From contig NC_081546.1 in NCBI RefSeq assembly GCF_901000735.1, positions 27,795,900 through 27,859,899 of the forward strand: a stretch of 64,000 nucleotides of DNA, in the 5' to 3' direction. Position 1 is the first letter of the stretch; each line of letters begins with the position of its first letter. The DNA is from Corylus avellana. Its lineage: Eukaryota; Streptophyta; Magnoliopsida; Fagales; Betulaceae. Positions 33,103-45,422 of the stretch are shown here, in pieces. A model generated the notes under the pieces. That model ran no database searches. It had not been told where the DNA came from and saw only the letters and a program-made list of their open reading frames with translations. The translations under genes were made by a program, and so were the position numbers.

Positions 33103-34050
33103 TTCCAAATACACTTGTTAAAATTTTACCAAACTAAATTTTCATTTATCAACCCACATGCAACACTTTTTTAAAATGTGGCCTCTACTAAATCAATTCT
33201 AAATTTACACATTTTTCAAAATCCAAAACACTACTCAAAACTATACCAAACATATATAGCGACTCTCAATAATTTGTTATTCATTTTACAATAACAAATA
33301 ATAAAAGAAAAATCATGAATAATATTACAAAAGAGCTTAATAAATAGAATGCTTTTAATTAAAAAAAAAAAGAAGAAGCTAAAATAACAATTTAGTCCCT
33401 ACATTCAACTTCTGTCAAACAGTTGACAGATTCTATTAGTATGCCACGTCAACAATAAAATGATGACATGTGTCGCCCTTCATAAAAAAAAAATATAAAT
33501 ATATTAAATATATAAAACGAAAAAACTAAAAACTTAATTTTTTTGAATAAAAAAAAAAAAGAGGGCAGCCACCATATTGGGAAATGGGGTGGTCAGTCAA
33601 TTGAGCTATCCATTGAGAATATACTATGTTAAATTATCAATTATCTAAAAAAAAGTGAAATGGCAATTCTACCCTTATAAAATAAATGACCGGCTCCTCT
33701 CCATTTCCTTTGAAATGGAGAGGATCCTTGTCCATCAATTACTACACCATTTTCATTTAATTTTTAATTTCTAGAGATAAGTGGTTAACATGATATTAGA
33801 AGAGGTTTTGAGTTTAGATATTATCTATGTAATTCATTGTTCATTTTAATTAGATATTATATGTGTTAATTAGTTCTTACTTATTAAGTAAGAATATTGT
33901 TATTTAAATGATTAGGTTCAATTTTTTTATTAATCTAAACTTTTAGAATAAATAATAATAATCACCGCCTAATAAAATATTATTAAATGCACGTTCAGAA
34001 GGTAGGCTTCAAAAGCATAGATTTAAAGGTAGGATGATTTTTTTTATTTT
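32270..34050. repeat. Duplication arm upstream of TNL-B
   Basis: Reverse-complement partner of 21690-23284, and direct partner of 28060-29300 from about 32890 on. It contains an (ATT)n tract at about 33060-33105 and a SINE-like tRNA head (reverse complement near 33590-33615). The arm ends about 200 bp before the TNL-B promoter module. Confidence 0.8.
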
Positions 34051-34249
34051 TTTTATTTTTATATAAAAAAAAGTAGGAAGATTTTTATAATAAAAAAAGA
34101 AACCTATTTTCGGCAAAGGCTAATATTTAAATCCTCAATCTGCAATTATTTTCTTGTTTTCAAACAACTGATCCACTTGAACATCACTTTTAACGCGTGA
34201 CGCTTTCTGTCTCTTTTTTTCATATTTGTTTTCACTTTTCATGTAGATA

Positions 34250-34301
34250 GAAAGGAAGTTGCCGAGAAGTTTTGCTCATTTTTCTTTTGACGCGTCACGT
34301 G
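34250..34301 (+). promoter_or_regulatory. Conserved TIR-locus promoter module, TNL-B copy
   Basis: GGAAGTTGCCGAGAAGTTTT, then GCTCATTTTTCTTTTGACGC, leads to the palindrome TGACGCGTCA (34288-34297), which overlaps CACGTG (34296-34301). It lies 141 bp before the ATG, close to the spacing at TNL-A. The cores correspond to W-box, TGA-bZIP, CGCG-box and G-box motifs. Confidence 0.6.
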
Positions 34302-34437
34302 TACGTGGGACCAACTTAGATTCCTTTCATATTATGCAACGCGGCATCCACTTTTCTATTTAACTTGCTTTTGCTCGCCCTTCTGCAATTCCCAGCTCAA
34401 TTTTCTCTAGTAAATTAGCACTCATACAACTTCGTAC

Positions 34438-37400
34438 ATGGCCTTCATCGGAGATTCTTCCTCTTTCTCCTCTTCCGTCACCCGTCAATGGGCTCATGAT
34501 GTATTCTTGAGCTTTAGAGGCGAAGATACTAGAAACAATTTTACTGCTCATCTATATGCAGCTCTGTGTCAAAATGGAATCAACACTTATATAGATAACG
34601 ACCTCCAAAGAGGAGAGAATATTTCCCCAGCCCTTCTCAAAGCTATTGAAAAGTCAAGAATTTCAGTCATTGTACTCTCTCAAAACTATGCATCTTCCTC
34701 GTGGTGCTTGGATGAACTTTCGAAGATCCTTGAGTGTAAAGAAAGAAAGAGACAAATTGTTCTACCATTGTTTTACAAGGTAGATCCATCAGAAGTACGA
34801 TATCAAAAAAATAGTTTTGAAAAAGCATTTGTCAAACATGAAGAAAGATTCAAAGATGATCAAATAAAGGTGCAAAGGTGGAAGACAGCCCTAACACAAG
34901 TAGCCAATTTGTCCGGGTGCGATTTAAGGAACAGGTATCTCTAACAACACTTTTTATTTTATCATAAATAATTTTAAATTCATTAAAACTTTCATTTACA
35001 TTAAGCTCATATTTTGAAAATTAATCATTATTGACACAAAATGTAATTTTACATATTTTGTATTGGTAGGAATGAGCATGACTTTATTCAGGAAATCATT
35101 GAATGGGTGAATTTGATGTTAGTAAAAGAGACGACATATTTGCAAGTTGCCCAGTATCCAGTTGGAATAGAGTCTCGAGTACAAGATGTGAAGGCCCTTT
35201 TAGATATAAAGAACAAAGACAATAAATGCATGGTAGGGATCATCGGAACTGGTGGAATCGGTAAAACAACTCTAGCCAAAGCCATCTACAACTCGATAAC
35301 TTCTCAATTTGAAGGTAGTTGTTTTCTTGAAAACATTAGAGAAAATTCCAGCCAAAAGAATGGTTTGGTCAATTTACAAAATAAACTTTTATCAAAGATC
35401 TTAAGAGGTTCAAGTCAAATGGTTGACAATGTTGATCAAGGTGTTACTTTGATAGAGAAGAGGCTTCACCTAAAAATGATACTTTTAGTTCTTGATGATG
35501 TGGATGAGTTAGTCCAATTAGAAAGGTTAGCTGGAAAAATTGATTGGTTTGGCTTAGGAAGTAGAATCATTATAACAACAAGAAATAAACATTTACTTCG
35601 TGCACATGATCGAGTTGATTCAATTTACCATGTTAATGGGTTGGGTAAGTATGAGGCTCTTCAGCTTTTTAGTTGGAATGCCTTCAAAAGTGACAAACCT
35701 AATGGCAATTATGTTGAAGTCATAGAAGATGCAATACGTTATTGTGGTGGATTGCCACTAGCTTTAATAGTGCTCGGCTCTACTCTAAAAGGTAGAGACA
35801 TACTCTATTGGAAAAGCAAATTGGACGAGTACAAAATAATTCCTAACAGTGGTATCCAAAAAATACTTAGAATAAGTTATGATGGGTTGGATGAAAATGC
35901 AAAGAATATTTTTCTTGACATAGCCTGTTTCTTCAAAGGACATCGTGTAGAATATGTTCGAGAAATGATAGACGGTTGTCGTTTCCACTCAGACAGTGGT
36001 ATTGATGAACTAAAGGATAAGTGTCTCATAACTGAGGTTCGGGGATCATTCAGGATGCATGACTTGCTGCAAGAAATGGGTAGAGAAATTGTTAGGCAAG
36101 AATCACCCAAAGAACCTGGCGAACGTAGTAGGCTATGGTTTGATGAAGATGTTCGTTATGTCCTAGAAGAAAATACGGTAAGAATTTTGTTAAAAATACC
36201 TTTAAATTTTACATTTGTTTATGTTCCATTAGTTAAGCTACTAGAAAATATTGAGCTTTTTTTTTTTTTTTTTTTTTTTTTTCAAAAAAAGGCTAAAAAG
36301 TTACGTTCAAATATATGTACGTGGATACATATATGTTCCAGAAAAGAATCCAATAAGTCGAGTGAATTTAATTTCAAAACTAAATTAAAATTATACCAAA
36401 ATTACAATGGAGTCCGGTTGGTTGTGTTTTTGTAAAACCATTTGTAAAATTGTTTCCTAGATAGTTAATTTATCACGACCTCTCTTGTGATTTTGCAAAA
36501 TAACAATTTTCTTGAAGTTGATGTTTTATGGGACTTCAAGGGCTGGATATTCATGTAAAAATAGTGATACTCGTAAAAGAAGGAGAACATGTGATGTGAG
36601 GTTAATCCCTCCTTGAGAATTTTTTTAATGAGCTTTTTTATTAGTTTAAATATAAGTTTTGGAAAATAATTTTTTTTTAATAAAAACACATTTTTTAAAA
36701 AACAAACCATAAATTATTTTGTAAAAAATTAATTAATTTTTTTTAGAAAACGTTCTAGACCTTTATAAAATACAAAAAACACAGGCTCACATTTTCAAGT
36801 GTGGAGGTCTTACTATTTATTACTTGCCACTCGCACCTTCCCCCTTCTGTGAACAATTTTTTTTTTTTTTTTTTTTTTTGCTTTTCACTTTTTTGTTTAA
36901 TTTTTTCTTCGTTTTGAAAACTCTTTTTCATTTTTGGTTTTCATATAATATTTTTAATTATGAATGAACAAGTTTCTATTTGTGGACAATTAATAGATAC
37001 AACATTTCTCAAATTTTATTGTTTTAAAAACTCTTTTAAAAAATCTAAAATCAAAACACAACTTTACTAAATAAACATGCCCTTAATTTACTACTTATTT
37101 GGTAAATTTTTCGAAAATTTTTCAATTCTAAAACACTGGCAGTTGTGCAGTTGCCACCATGCTGCCAGATAAACACTGCGGTGGTAGCCTGCCACCGTGG
37201 AGCAACATTTTTTTTTAAAAAAAATATATATATAAAAATTAATTAATTTTTCGTTTTATTTTGTAAAAATTTCATTATAATTTTCTTTACTGAATCCCAA
37301 ATACAGTATTTTTTTTAAAAAAAAACGTGACCACACCAAATTAATTCTCAATTTTTTTTTTTTTTAAAACCGAAAATCATTTTCAAAACTTTACCAAATG

Positions 37401-40303
37401 GGCTGCCTCTCTCAATGATTTGTTATTCATTATACAATAACAAGTAAATGATACTTGACTAATAATATTACAAAAGAGCTGAACAAATGGAATGCTGAAA
37501 AAAATAAAATCAGCATGGATATTAATGGTAACTCCTTTTATTATTTCAAAGATATGCCCAGCTTTTATGAGTATCTTAATTTTTATTTTTTGAACGAGGG
37601 GGTAATATTCTCATTATGTAAATAAATATATATAAAAAAAAAATATGAAAGCAATATACAAAGACAAAGCAGATAGATTATAAGCTTCTTTCTTTTTACC
37701 AAGTAATAAATGCATATATCTATATACATATAAAAAATAGAAATAAATTTTATCATGACTAAAATTATAGTTCTAGTAAATGCTAAAATATGGAGTTAAA
37801 ATATGGAGAATTTTATGTTATGATTTTGTGGATACACTTAACTATACATTGTCTTGTTAGGGAACAAACAAAGTTGAGGGCATATTGATAGATTTGCCTG
37901 AACCAGACTTGATATACTTGAGTCCCAAAGCCTTTAAGAAGATGAAAAGACTCAGGCTACTTATAATCCGCAATGCACATCTTTCTAAAGAGCCTAATTT
38001 TCTCTCTAATGAGTTAAGAGTGATAGATTGGGTTGAATATCCCGGAGAATATTTTCCATCCAATTTTCGTGGAAAGAACCTTGTGATTTTAAGAATGGCT
38101 CATAGTCGCATCAAGATATTGGAGGGAGTTCAGGTAAAATTTTTTATTTTAATATTTGTGTTTTTAAATTCTGCTGTAAACTTCTTTCAAATTTCAAACT
38201 AATTTATTTCCTTTTTTCTTGGCAGCAATTCCAAAACTTGACAACTATGAATTTCTTTAAGTGTAAATTCCTTGAACAAATTCCTGATGTTTCAAGGATC
38301 CCAAATTTAGAGTCGTTGAAACTTGTTGATTGCGAAAATCTAGTTGAGGTTCATAAATCTGTTGGATTCCTTGATCAACTTGTTGAGTTGATCATTATAT
38401 CTTGCTCTAATCTTAGAAGATTTCCGAAAAGGTTCAAGTTGAGATCTCTAAAATATCTCAAATTTTTTGGTTGTTCAATGCTCAAGAACTTTCCTGAAAT
38501 TGAGTGTCAAATGGAATGTTTAGAGGATATCTACTGTTATGATACTGGTATAGAAGAACTGCCTTCATCTGTTGGCTGCCTTGTTGGACTTAAAAAATTA
38601 CATCTAGACAATTCCCAAAACCTTATGAATTTTCCAGATAGCATTTATCAATTGCAACATTTAGAGGAACTTTCTTTCCATGATTGTTATAGTTTAAAAG
38701 AACTTCCTTCATCCACTGGGTACTTAGGTAGGATAAAGGAATTAAATCTATACAGTTGCACAAATCTTACGAATTTTTCAGGCCCAAATTTCTTAAGGGC
38801 ACTTGGTTGTGGCTCCATGTTGTACCGTTTAAATCTATCAGGGAGTGGTATTGTTACCCTTCCTCGATGTATCGAAATTTTTGTTGGATTGAAGGTCCTT
38901 TCTTTGAATGAATGCAAGCACCTTCGAGAAATTCTAGGACTTCCACCAAATATAGATAAGGTGAGAGCCAGAGGGTGCGCGTCGCTGGAAATATTTTTAG
39001 AAGGAATTAGAAGATCTCAATTGTTTAATACAGAGGACCCACCAGAGCTTGTGGGGGTTGGAACTGAAATTCCAGCACAACAATCATTGAGAGAGCTAGA
39101 TTTATCAGGTAGCGCTATTGTTAGCCTTCCTACATGGTTCAACAGATTTGTCAAATTGGAGGAGCTTCGGTTGGAAAATTGCAAGCGACTTCAAAAAATT
39201 CTAGGACTTCCACCAAATGTAATAAAAGTGTCTACTTGGAATTGCTTGTCATTAGAAGTATTTTTAGGAGAAGCTAGAAGATGTCAACTGTTTAATACAT
39301 GTGTCCCACCAGATCCTTTGCGGGTTGAAATGGTATCTTTGGCACTAAAGCCATTCGAACAGAAGTTTCAACTTGAATGCTCGTTCAACAATTTGGAACA
39401 TCTAGATCTAAGCGGTAGCGCTATTATTAGCCTTCCTACGTTCAACATATTTGTTAGGTTGAGAAGCCTTAACTTGAAATGTTGCAAGCAACTTCGAGAA
39501 GTTCCAGAGCTTCCACGAAATATAGAGTATGTATATTTGGGTCGATGCACTTCATTGGAAAGACTTCCATTTAATAATATATACGATTTACCAAAGCTTC
39601 GCTGGATTGACTTCTCCGATTGCTCTGAACAGATAGGGAATGCTGTACACAATCAATTATTCAGTGAGGTATCTCTTTCTCTCTCTCCCCCTCTCTCTCT
39701 CTCTCATATATGTACATGTTAGTGTGTGTCTTGATTTGTAGGTTGTATCAATGAAAATTTGTCATATCCGTGTAACAGGGACATCCTAAGGTCTATGGAT
39801 TTCAGTGTATATATCCAGGAAATAGGATTCCAGATTGCTTCAGCTATTGTAAAGAGGTTTCAAATACTAATTTTTGTAAAATAGATACCAGGCCTCTACA
39901 TTTTGATTATGAGAATGCAAGATTTGCTTTCTTTGCTGTTATTAGAAAGATGGATGGACAAGATGAAGGTTTTTTTCAGATTGATGTTAAATTCTTGAAT
40001 AATGGTCAAAAAATCGAACGTGATTCCTCTACAGTGACATATGCGTCAGCCAAGTCAGATCATGTATGGTTAAATTACAGAGGTTCATACCATTCTCATC
40101 TAAAGACGGATAATCTTCAAGTTATATTTGAATTAAAGAATCAATTCAGGGTTCTTTCAGCATCAGGGTTCTTTAAAAGTTGTGGATTCCATATAGAAGA
40201 TAGATATGAAGAGAAAGCGACAAGTTTAATGGATGGTGTTCAACTTTCTAAGAGACGCCGTGATGATGATGATGCTGGCAACATAGAACCCAATTGGTAC
40301 TGA
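34438..40303 (+). CDS. TNL-B: TIR-NBS-LRR immune receptor, five exons, intact
   Basis: An intracellular immune receptor, paralogue of TNL-A. Exons 34438-34934, 35070-36177, 37861-38133, 38226-39668 and 39779-40303 all have GT-AG borders and join in frame to 1281 aa. TIR (about 17-165) has [15 protein letters not shown] and SSWCLDEL with the catalytic Glu. NB-ARC has GTGGIGKTT (Lys231), LLVLDDVDE, GSRIIITTRN, GGLPLAL, FLDIACFF and MHD (495-497). Exon 4 holds the LRRs and is 87 codons longer than in TNL-A because of one extra repeat module (about 39090-39400). Exon 5 is a C-JID-type domain (GNRIPDCFSY to SCGFHI) and continues to a basic tail LSKRRRDDDD (KRRR 1265-1268), a possible nuclear signal that TNL-A lacks. 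No disabling change was found. Confidence 0.92.
36178..37860 (+). other. TNL-B intron 2, repeat-rich
   Basis: A 1683-bp intron between the NB-ARC and first LRR exons, with long poly-T tracts (about 36257-36282) and text shared with TNL-A intron 2, such as GCAGTTGTGCAGTTGCCACC near 37138. No coding sequence is seen. Confidence 0.7.
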
Positions 40304-40509
40304 CAACAAAAGAGGCATTCTTCGCTCCAGAAAATTTTATAGCTGCTGAGATCTGAGAATGTAAATAATCTCAAGCAAACTTTAAAAGGTAAGACATGAA
40401 ATGCTTTTCAACGCCCTTGTGGTGGACTCTACCTTCATTGTATAAAGCCCATAATTACAAGCACCAGCTCATGTACTCTGACTTTTGCTAAGGAATTTCA
40501 GATGTCTCG

Positions 40510-40745
40510 ATATGCCTCTTGGTGAATTTAAATTCAAGAATCCTTCAGCATCTGTGTTCTTTAAAAGTTGTGGATTCCATATATAACATAAAATATGAAG
40601 AGAAAGTTATAGGTTTAATGGATGGTGTTCAACTTTCTAAGAGATGCCGTGATGATGATGATGGCAACATAGAAATCCAATTGGTAACCACAACAAAAGA
40701 GGCATTCGTCGCTCTAGAAAAATTTATAGCTATTGAGATCTGAGA
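40510..40745 (+). pseudogene. Tandem copy of the end of the TNL last exon
   Basis: It repeats about 40130-40370 just downstream of TNL-B: CATCTGTGTTCTTTAAAAGT, then the text for the VQLSKRCRDDDDGNIE tail. A stop falls right after the SCGFHI-equivalent codons, and nothing upstream of them is present, so it is a fragment. Its downstream 3' region is also duplicated (GGTAAGACATGAAATGCTT at about 40389, 40790 and 45511). Confidence 0.75.
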
Positions 40746-42284
40746 ATGAAATGATCTGAGAATGTAAATAATCTAAAGCAAACTTTAAAAGGTAAGACAT
40801 GAAATGCTTCTCAACACCCTTGTGGTGGACTCCACCAACATGGCAAACTCGTCCTTCCTTGTGTCAATCTCATAATCACAGGCACTAGCTTGTGTACTCT
40901 AACTTTCGCTAAGGAATTTCAGATGCAGAGGATATGCCGCCTTCTAAGGAATTAGAACTTGGGACAGAGTTATAATAAGGTAAGTGCTTCACTCATTACA
41001 AGTGAATTTTGATTGTACACATATTATTGCTTCTTACCCCTTGAAATTCAAAGCATGGTGTAGAAATTAATATTGTGAAACCTTAGGTCAAAGGATTCAA
41101 CCAGTCGTGTGTTTTGGTATGAATGTTCTTGAATGGCATTTATGTTGATTGTGGCGGATTGGGTTTGTATGTGTTTCATTGCACCTTCTTGCCTATTTTT
41201 TTTTTTTTCTTGCTCTTACCCATGTTGGTTTCACAACCTGGCTCATCCACTTGAGCATTTTTATTACCCTTTGAAATTAATATTGCTTTATTTGAGGGAC
41301 TAGTTCCTGCTTTTATAGTTTTTTGCTTTATTATTTTTGTGGCATATTTTAAGTTTGTGCGAAATGCAGGATTTGCGTAATGTGGCAAATTTCACATACT
41401 GCAAATTTCATGTTAGTGGTGTTACTCTCCAATCCATAGCCTCTCCTAATAATTCTTTCTTGTAAAGTGTTTAAGGTAAAATTTTCCAAGCGATTGTAAA
41501 ATTTCTTAGTTCTAAAATTCCCAAGAGAATTTTGTTGCAAGAAACTGACTTGCGATTCTTAGTTAAATGTTTAGCAACTCTAAATCCTATGGTCATACTT
41601 TCTCTCTGTCATGGAGTATGCCACTTTAATGAGACTCAAATTACAATTAGTAATGGTGACTTCTCCATTTTCTTGTTTTATTTGTGTTAGCATTATGCAA
41701 TTTTATAATCATGGCCATGCTCTTTAGTAAGATTGGAATTGACACAACTCAAAGATTTGGTTATTCATGCAATTTTGCTTAATCAGTTCTTGGATGAAAA
41801 TTTAGTTTTTGAGGCCTTATAGGTTAGGGATAAAGTTTAGATGAACATAAACTTTGCTAAAATTATTCTTTTACTTCAAGGTTTAGTTAAATTTTTCACA
41901 TATTTGCCTTTTCCTGTCTTTATTTCATTCTTTTTCTCCATTTTTTCTTAAAATCAAGCAACAACTTGATAGAGAAAATCAGTTGTTCTAACATAAAAGG
42001 TCACTATGAACTAATTGATAAAGGATCCTAGTATGATATCTATTGGTGTGTCTTTTTTTTTTTTTTTTTTGATTGATAAGTAAATACATGGTTGATGAAT
42101 TTTGGTATCATGATCTCACTTTGTATCCTATTCTTAATGGGAAAGGAAGTGCTATTCCTTTGAATCATGATCTTCATGTTGCTACACGTCCTTGGAGATT
42201 ACCTTTCAGTGTAAAACTTAACAATTTAGAATTAGCTGGTTTTCTATTCATTTTTAGAGTGAAAATTTTGTTTATTCTGTCATT
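40746..42284. repeat. Downstream duplicated region (partners 5960-7300, 43130-43830, 45480-46320)
   Basis: It contains the module CACAACCTGGCTCATCCACT, then TGAGCATTTTTATTACCC, which recurs at 43450 and 45772 and in reverse at 6770 and 7000. The AGCAACTCTAAATCC module near 41573 recurs at 43819 and 46110. No gene is seen beyond these repeats. Confidence 0.7.
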
Positions 42285-42905
42285 TTGCAGGATATAATGG
42301 ATCCTTAGATCAGTTGGATGATCATTATAATCTTCATGTGGATGGTTCTCATACAGTATGTTCTCATCCATAGACTTTGTGGAAATTTCTAATGAATCTG
42401 ATGTATATCCTGCAAATGTTTACATACAAATGTGGCATTACTAATTGAAATTGGTGACTGTTACATTCTGGATAGGAGGTTGCTCGAGGTCTAGGGTATG
42501 CAATCTGACAATGGTTCACTGGTCTATTGCCTGCCTAGCTATAACCCATCAGCTTCTGGGACTCTTGTGGGTCAACAACAATATTTTCCTTTCTCAGGAT
42601 ATGTTCAGCAACATGTCTCCTGTGGATCATAAGCTTTTCTATTCATTTTTAGAGGGAAAATTTTGTTTACTCTGTCTCCTATGGATCAGAAGCTGTGCCT
42701 TGTTATTTATGGATGCAACACTTGCTGGGGATGTTCCATGTGCAATCACTGCCGGTTTTGTAAATACACAATGTGCTTCAGGTTGGACTATTTTTTCCAA
42801 GTCAAACGGCTTAAACTCTATGAAAATAAATGGCAACACTGCTAATAAATTTTTCAAAGTCTATTCCTCATACAACACCTATCGCTATCAGAACACTGAA
42901 CAAGG
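42285..42905 (+). pseudogene. ECT-like (YTH m6A reader) N-terminal pseudogene copy
   Basis: Block one (42285-42357) reads GYNGSLDQLDDHYNLHVDGS, then HT, ending near a mutated donor. Block two (about 42496-42560) reads MQSDNGSLVYCLPSYNPSAS, then GTLVG. Later text reads SYGSEAVPCY, GDVPCAITAGFVNTQC and KSNGLNSMKINGNTANKF in two different frames. Several indels separate the blocks, and no start or YTH core follows. The order agrees with family members, where these motifs precede the YTH domain. The fragment is collinear in inverted orientation with 5209-5960. Confidence 0.7.
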
Positions 42906-43836
42906 TACTGCATTAAAAGTTCATAGTAATTTTGAAGTTTCATGGTATTTGTGTGTGTATTGCATTACTGCTCTACCTATGTGATTCGTTGGGGCCCCAT
43001 TTCTTTAAATCATTTACTCCCTTATTAGGTGCAGTTAGAGAATTCTGTTGTGTTTCGACTTGCCATACGTCTGCTGTTAGTCATCAAAGATTCTTTTATG
43101 TTTATTGAGAGGAAATACTTTGAAATTCAAAGTATGGTGTAGAAATTAATATTGTGAAACCAATCGTGTGTTTTGGTATGAATGTTCTTGAATGGCATTG
43201 ATGTTGATTGTGGCAGCGTGGGTTTGCATGGGTTTCATTGGTGGCAATGATTTTAGATGGGTTTCATTGCAGCTTCTTGCCTGATTTTTTTTTTTTTTTT
43301 TTTGTTTTCTTTTTTTATTCTTTATTTTATTTTATTTTATTTTTTTAATTTTTTTTTCAATAAGCTATCTTTGCAACAAATAAGATGCTTCCCTTCCTTA
43401 GGTGGTCTGTCTTTTTAATTGGTTTCTTGCTCTTAGCCATGTTGGTTTCACAACCTGGCTCATTCACTTGAGCATTTTTATTACCCTTTGAAATTAATAT
43501 TGCTTCATTTGAGGGACTAGTTGTTTTTTGCTTTATTATTTTTGTGATAAATTCGTCAGCAATGATAAATAATATTGGAGGACCTGTTAGGCATATTTTA
43601 GGATTTCATTTTTCTCTGGGTTTGTGTGTTACGCAGGATTTGCATAATGTGGCAAGAAAGTCAGATGCTGCAAATTTCACTTCAAATTTCATGTTAGTGG
43701 TGTTACTGTCCATAGCCTTTCAATTATTCTTTTTTGTAAAATGTTAAGGTAAAATTTTCCTACTGATTATAATTGAATTTTGTGGCAAGGAACTGACATG
43801 CGATTCTTAGTTAAATGTTTAGCAACTCTAAATCCT
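42906..43836. other. Non-coding repeat modules between ECT piece and LTR
   Basis: The text ATTCGTTGGGGCCCCATTTC near 42982 recurs at 27288 and in reverse at 5580. Poly-T tracts lie near 43286-43350. No gene is seen. Confidence 0.5.
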
Positions 43837-44415
43837 TGTTTGACTTATAGTAGGAGTCGAGGACCAACATGTAAAATGAGAGTTAAGCTTCTATATAAGG
43901 AACAAAGCACAAGGTGAATTTGTGTGTGCCAAATGTGAATATATGTGAGCACCAAAGGGAGGAGAAAAAGAGAGAATTTGAGAGAGTGGGTACAAGGGCT
44001 GCTGCAGTGTTTTTTTTTTCTTGGTGGTTTTTGGAGGAGCCAAGAACAAGTGATTAAAAAAAAAATGTGCTGCAGAGTGAGAGAAGAAAATAGAGATCAG
44101 CCGCCATCTGTTTCAGCAAAAGAAGAGTTTGTACATCTGTCTTTTGTATTCTATTTTGAGAATAATCTCTCTTGTGTGATAGTAAGATTTGGGTGTATTG
44201 GGGCTTTGGGATATGAGTAATTTTCTCTCTACTATTTTGTACTCCATATTTTGATAGTGGATTTTCTCCGAGTCGTCTCCGCCAGTGGATGTAGGCTAGT
44301 TAAGCCAAACCACTTAAATCTTTCTGTCGTGTGTGATTGTTTATCTTTGTTATTTTGCATTCTTCTTAATTTTCGCATTTCACGAGTCTTGGGAAATATG
44401 ATTAATTTCCTAACA
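43837..44415 (+). mobile_element. Chimeric solo LTR abutting an LRR exon
   Basis: The element runs from TGTTTGACTT to CCTAACA; its last 230 bp match the copia 5' LTR (26434-26956), but its first half does not. The left flank is the AACTCTAAATCC repeat module and the right flank is the interior of an LRR exon. The flanking 5-mers differ (AATCC and TGCTT), so there is no target duplication. Confidence 0.7.
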
Positions 44416-45422
44416 TGCTTGTCATTGGAAGTATTTTTAGGAGAAGCTAGAAGATCTCAATTGTTTAATACATGTGTCCCACCAAATCCTTTGAGGGTTA
44501 GAACGGTATCTTCGGCACTGCAACCATTGGAAAAAAAGTTTCAACTCGAATGCCCTTTCAACAGTTTGGAACAACTACATCTATGTGATAGCGCTATTAT
44601 TAGCCTTCCTACATTGTCGAACAGCTTTGTTCGATTGGTATTGCTTAACTTGAAACGTTGCAAGCAACTTCGAGAAGTTTTAGAGCTTCCACAAAATATA
44701 GAATATGTAGATTTGGGTGGATGCACGTCATTGGAAAGACTTCCATTTAATAATATATACGATTTACCAAAGCTTCGCTGGATTGACTTTTCCGATTGCC
44801 CTGAACATATAGGGAATGTTGTACACAATCATCTATTCAGTGAGGTATCTCTCTCTCCCTCTCTCTCTCTCTCTCATATATGTTGATGTTAGTGTGTGTC
44901 TTGATTTGTAGGTTGTATCACTGAAAATTTGTCATATCCGTGTAACAAAGACATCCTAAGCTCCATTACTTTGAGTGTATATATCCGGGAAATAGGATTC
45001 CAGATTGCTTCAGCTATTGTAAAGAGGTTTCAATTACTCATTTGTGTGAAATAAATACCGGGCCTCTACATTTGGATTCAGAGATTACAACAATTGCTTT
45101 CTTTGCTGTTATTGGAACGAAGGATGATGGACAAGATGAACATTTTTTTTCATATTAACGTTAGAGTCTTCAATATTAATGATAACTAACCTATTCTTGT
45201 TCCTTTATGGAGACATATGAGTCAGTCCAGTCAGATCGTGTATGGTTAAATTACAAAGGTTCATACCATTCTCTGCAAAAGATGGATCATCTTTGAGTTA
45301 AATTTCAATTCACGCATCCTTCAGCGTCGGTGTTCTTTAAAAGTTGTGGATTCCATATAGAACAAAGATATGAAGAAAAAGATGATGACGATGGTGATTG
45401 CAAAATAGAATCCAATTGGTAA
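44416..45422 (+). pseudogene. TNL pseudogene: last LRRs and C-terminal domain
   Basis: The LRR part (44416-44844) starts abruptly at the LTR border in CLSLEVFLGEARRSQLFN and runs to DFSDCPEHIGNVVHN, matching TNL-B exon 4, and ends at a conserved GT donor. The acceptor of the next exon is damaged (AACAGGG in TNL-B is AACAAAG here). The C-JID-type exon reads GNRIPDCFSYCKEVS, but an extra T in the T-run near 45150 shifts the frame and gives a stop. The tail DDDDGDCKIESNW is still recognisable. TIR, NB-ARC and early LRRs are absent. It resembles TNL-B more than TNL-A in the shared module. Confidence 0.85.

Noticed and set aside
7597..40303. Functional sensor/executor NLR pair of the RPS4/RRS1 type
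   Set aside because: The head-to-head orientation fits, but the two genes are close paralogues with the same architecture and no integrated decoy domain, and they are 21 kb apart. Inverted duplication explains the layout.
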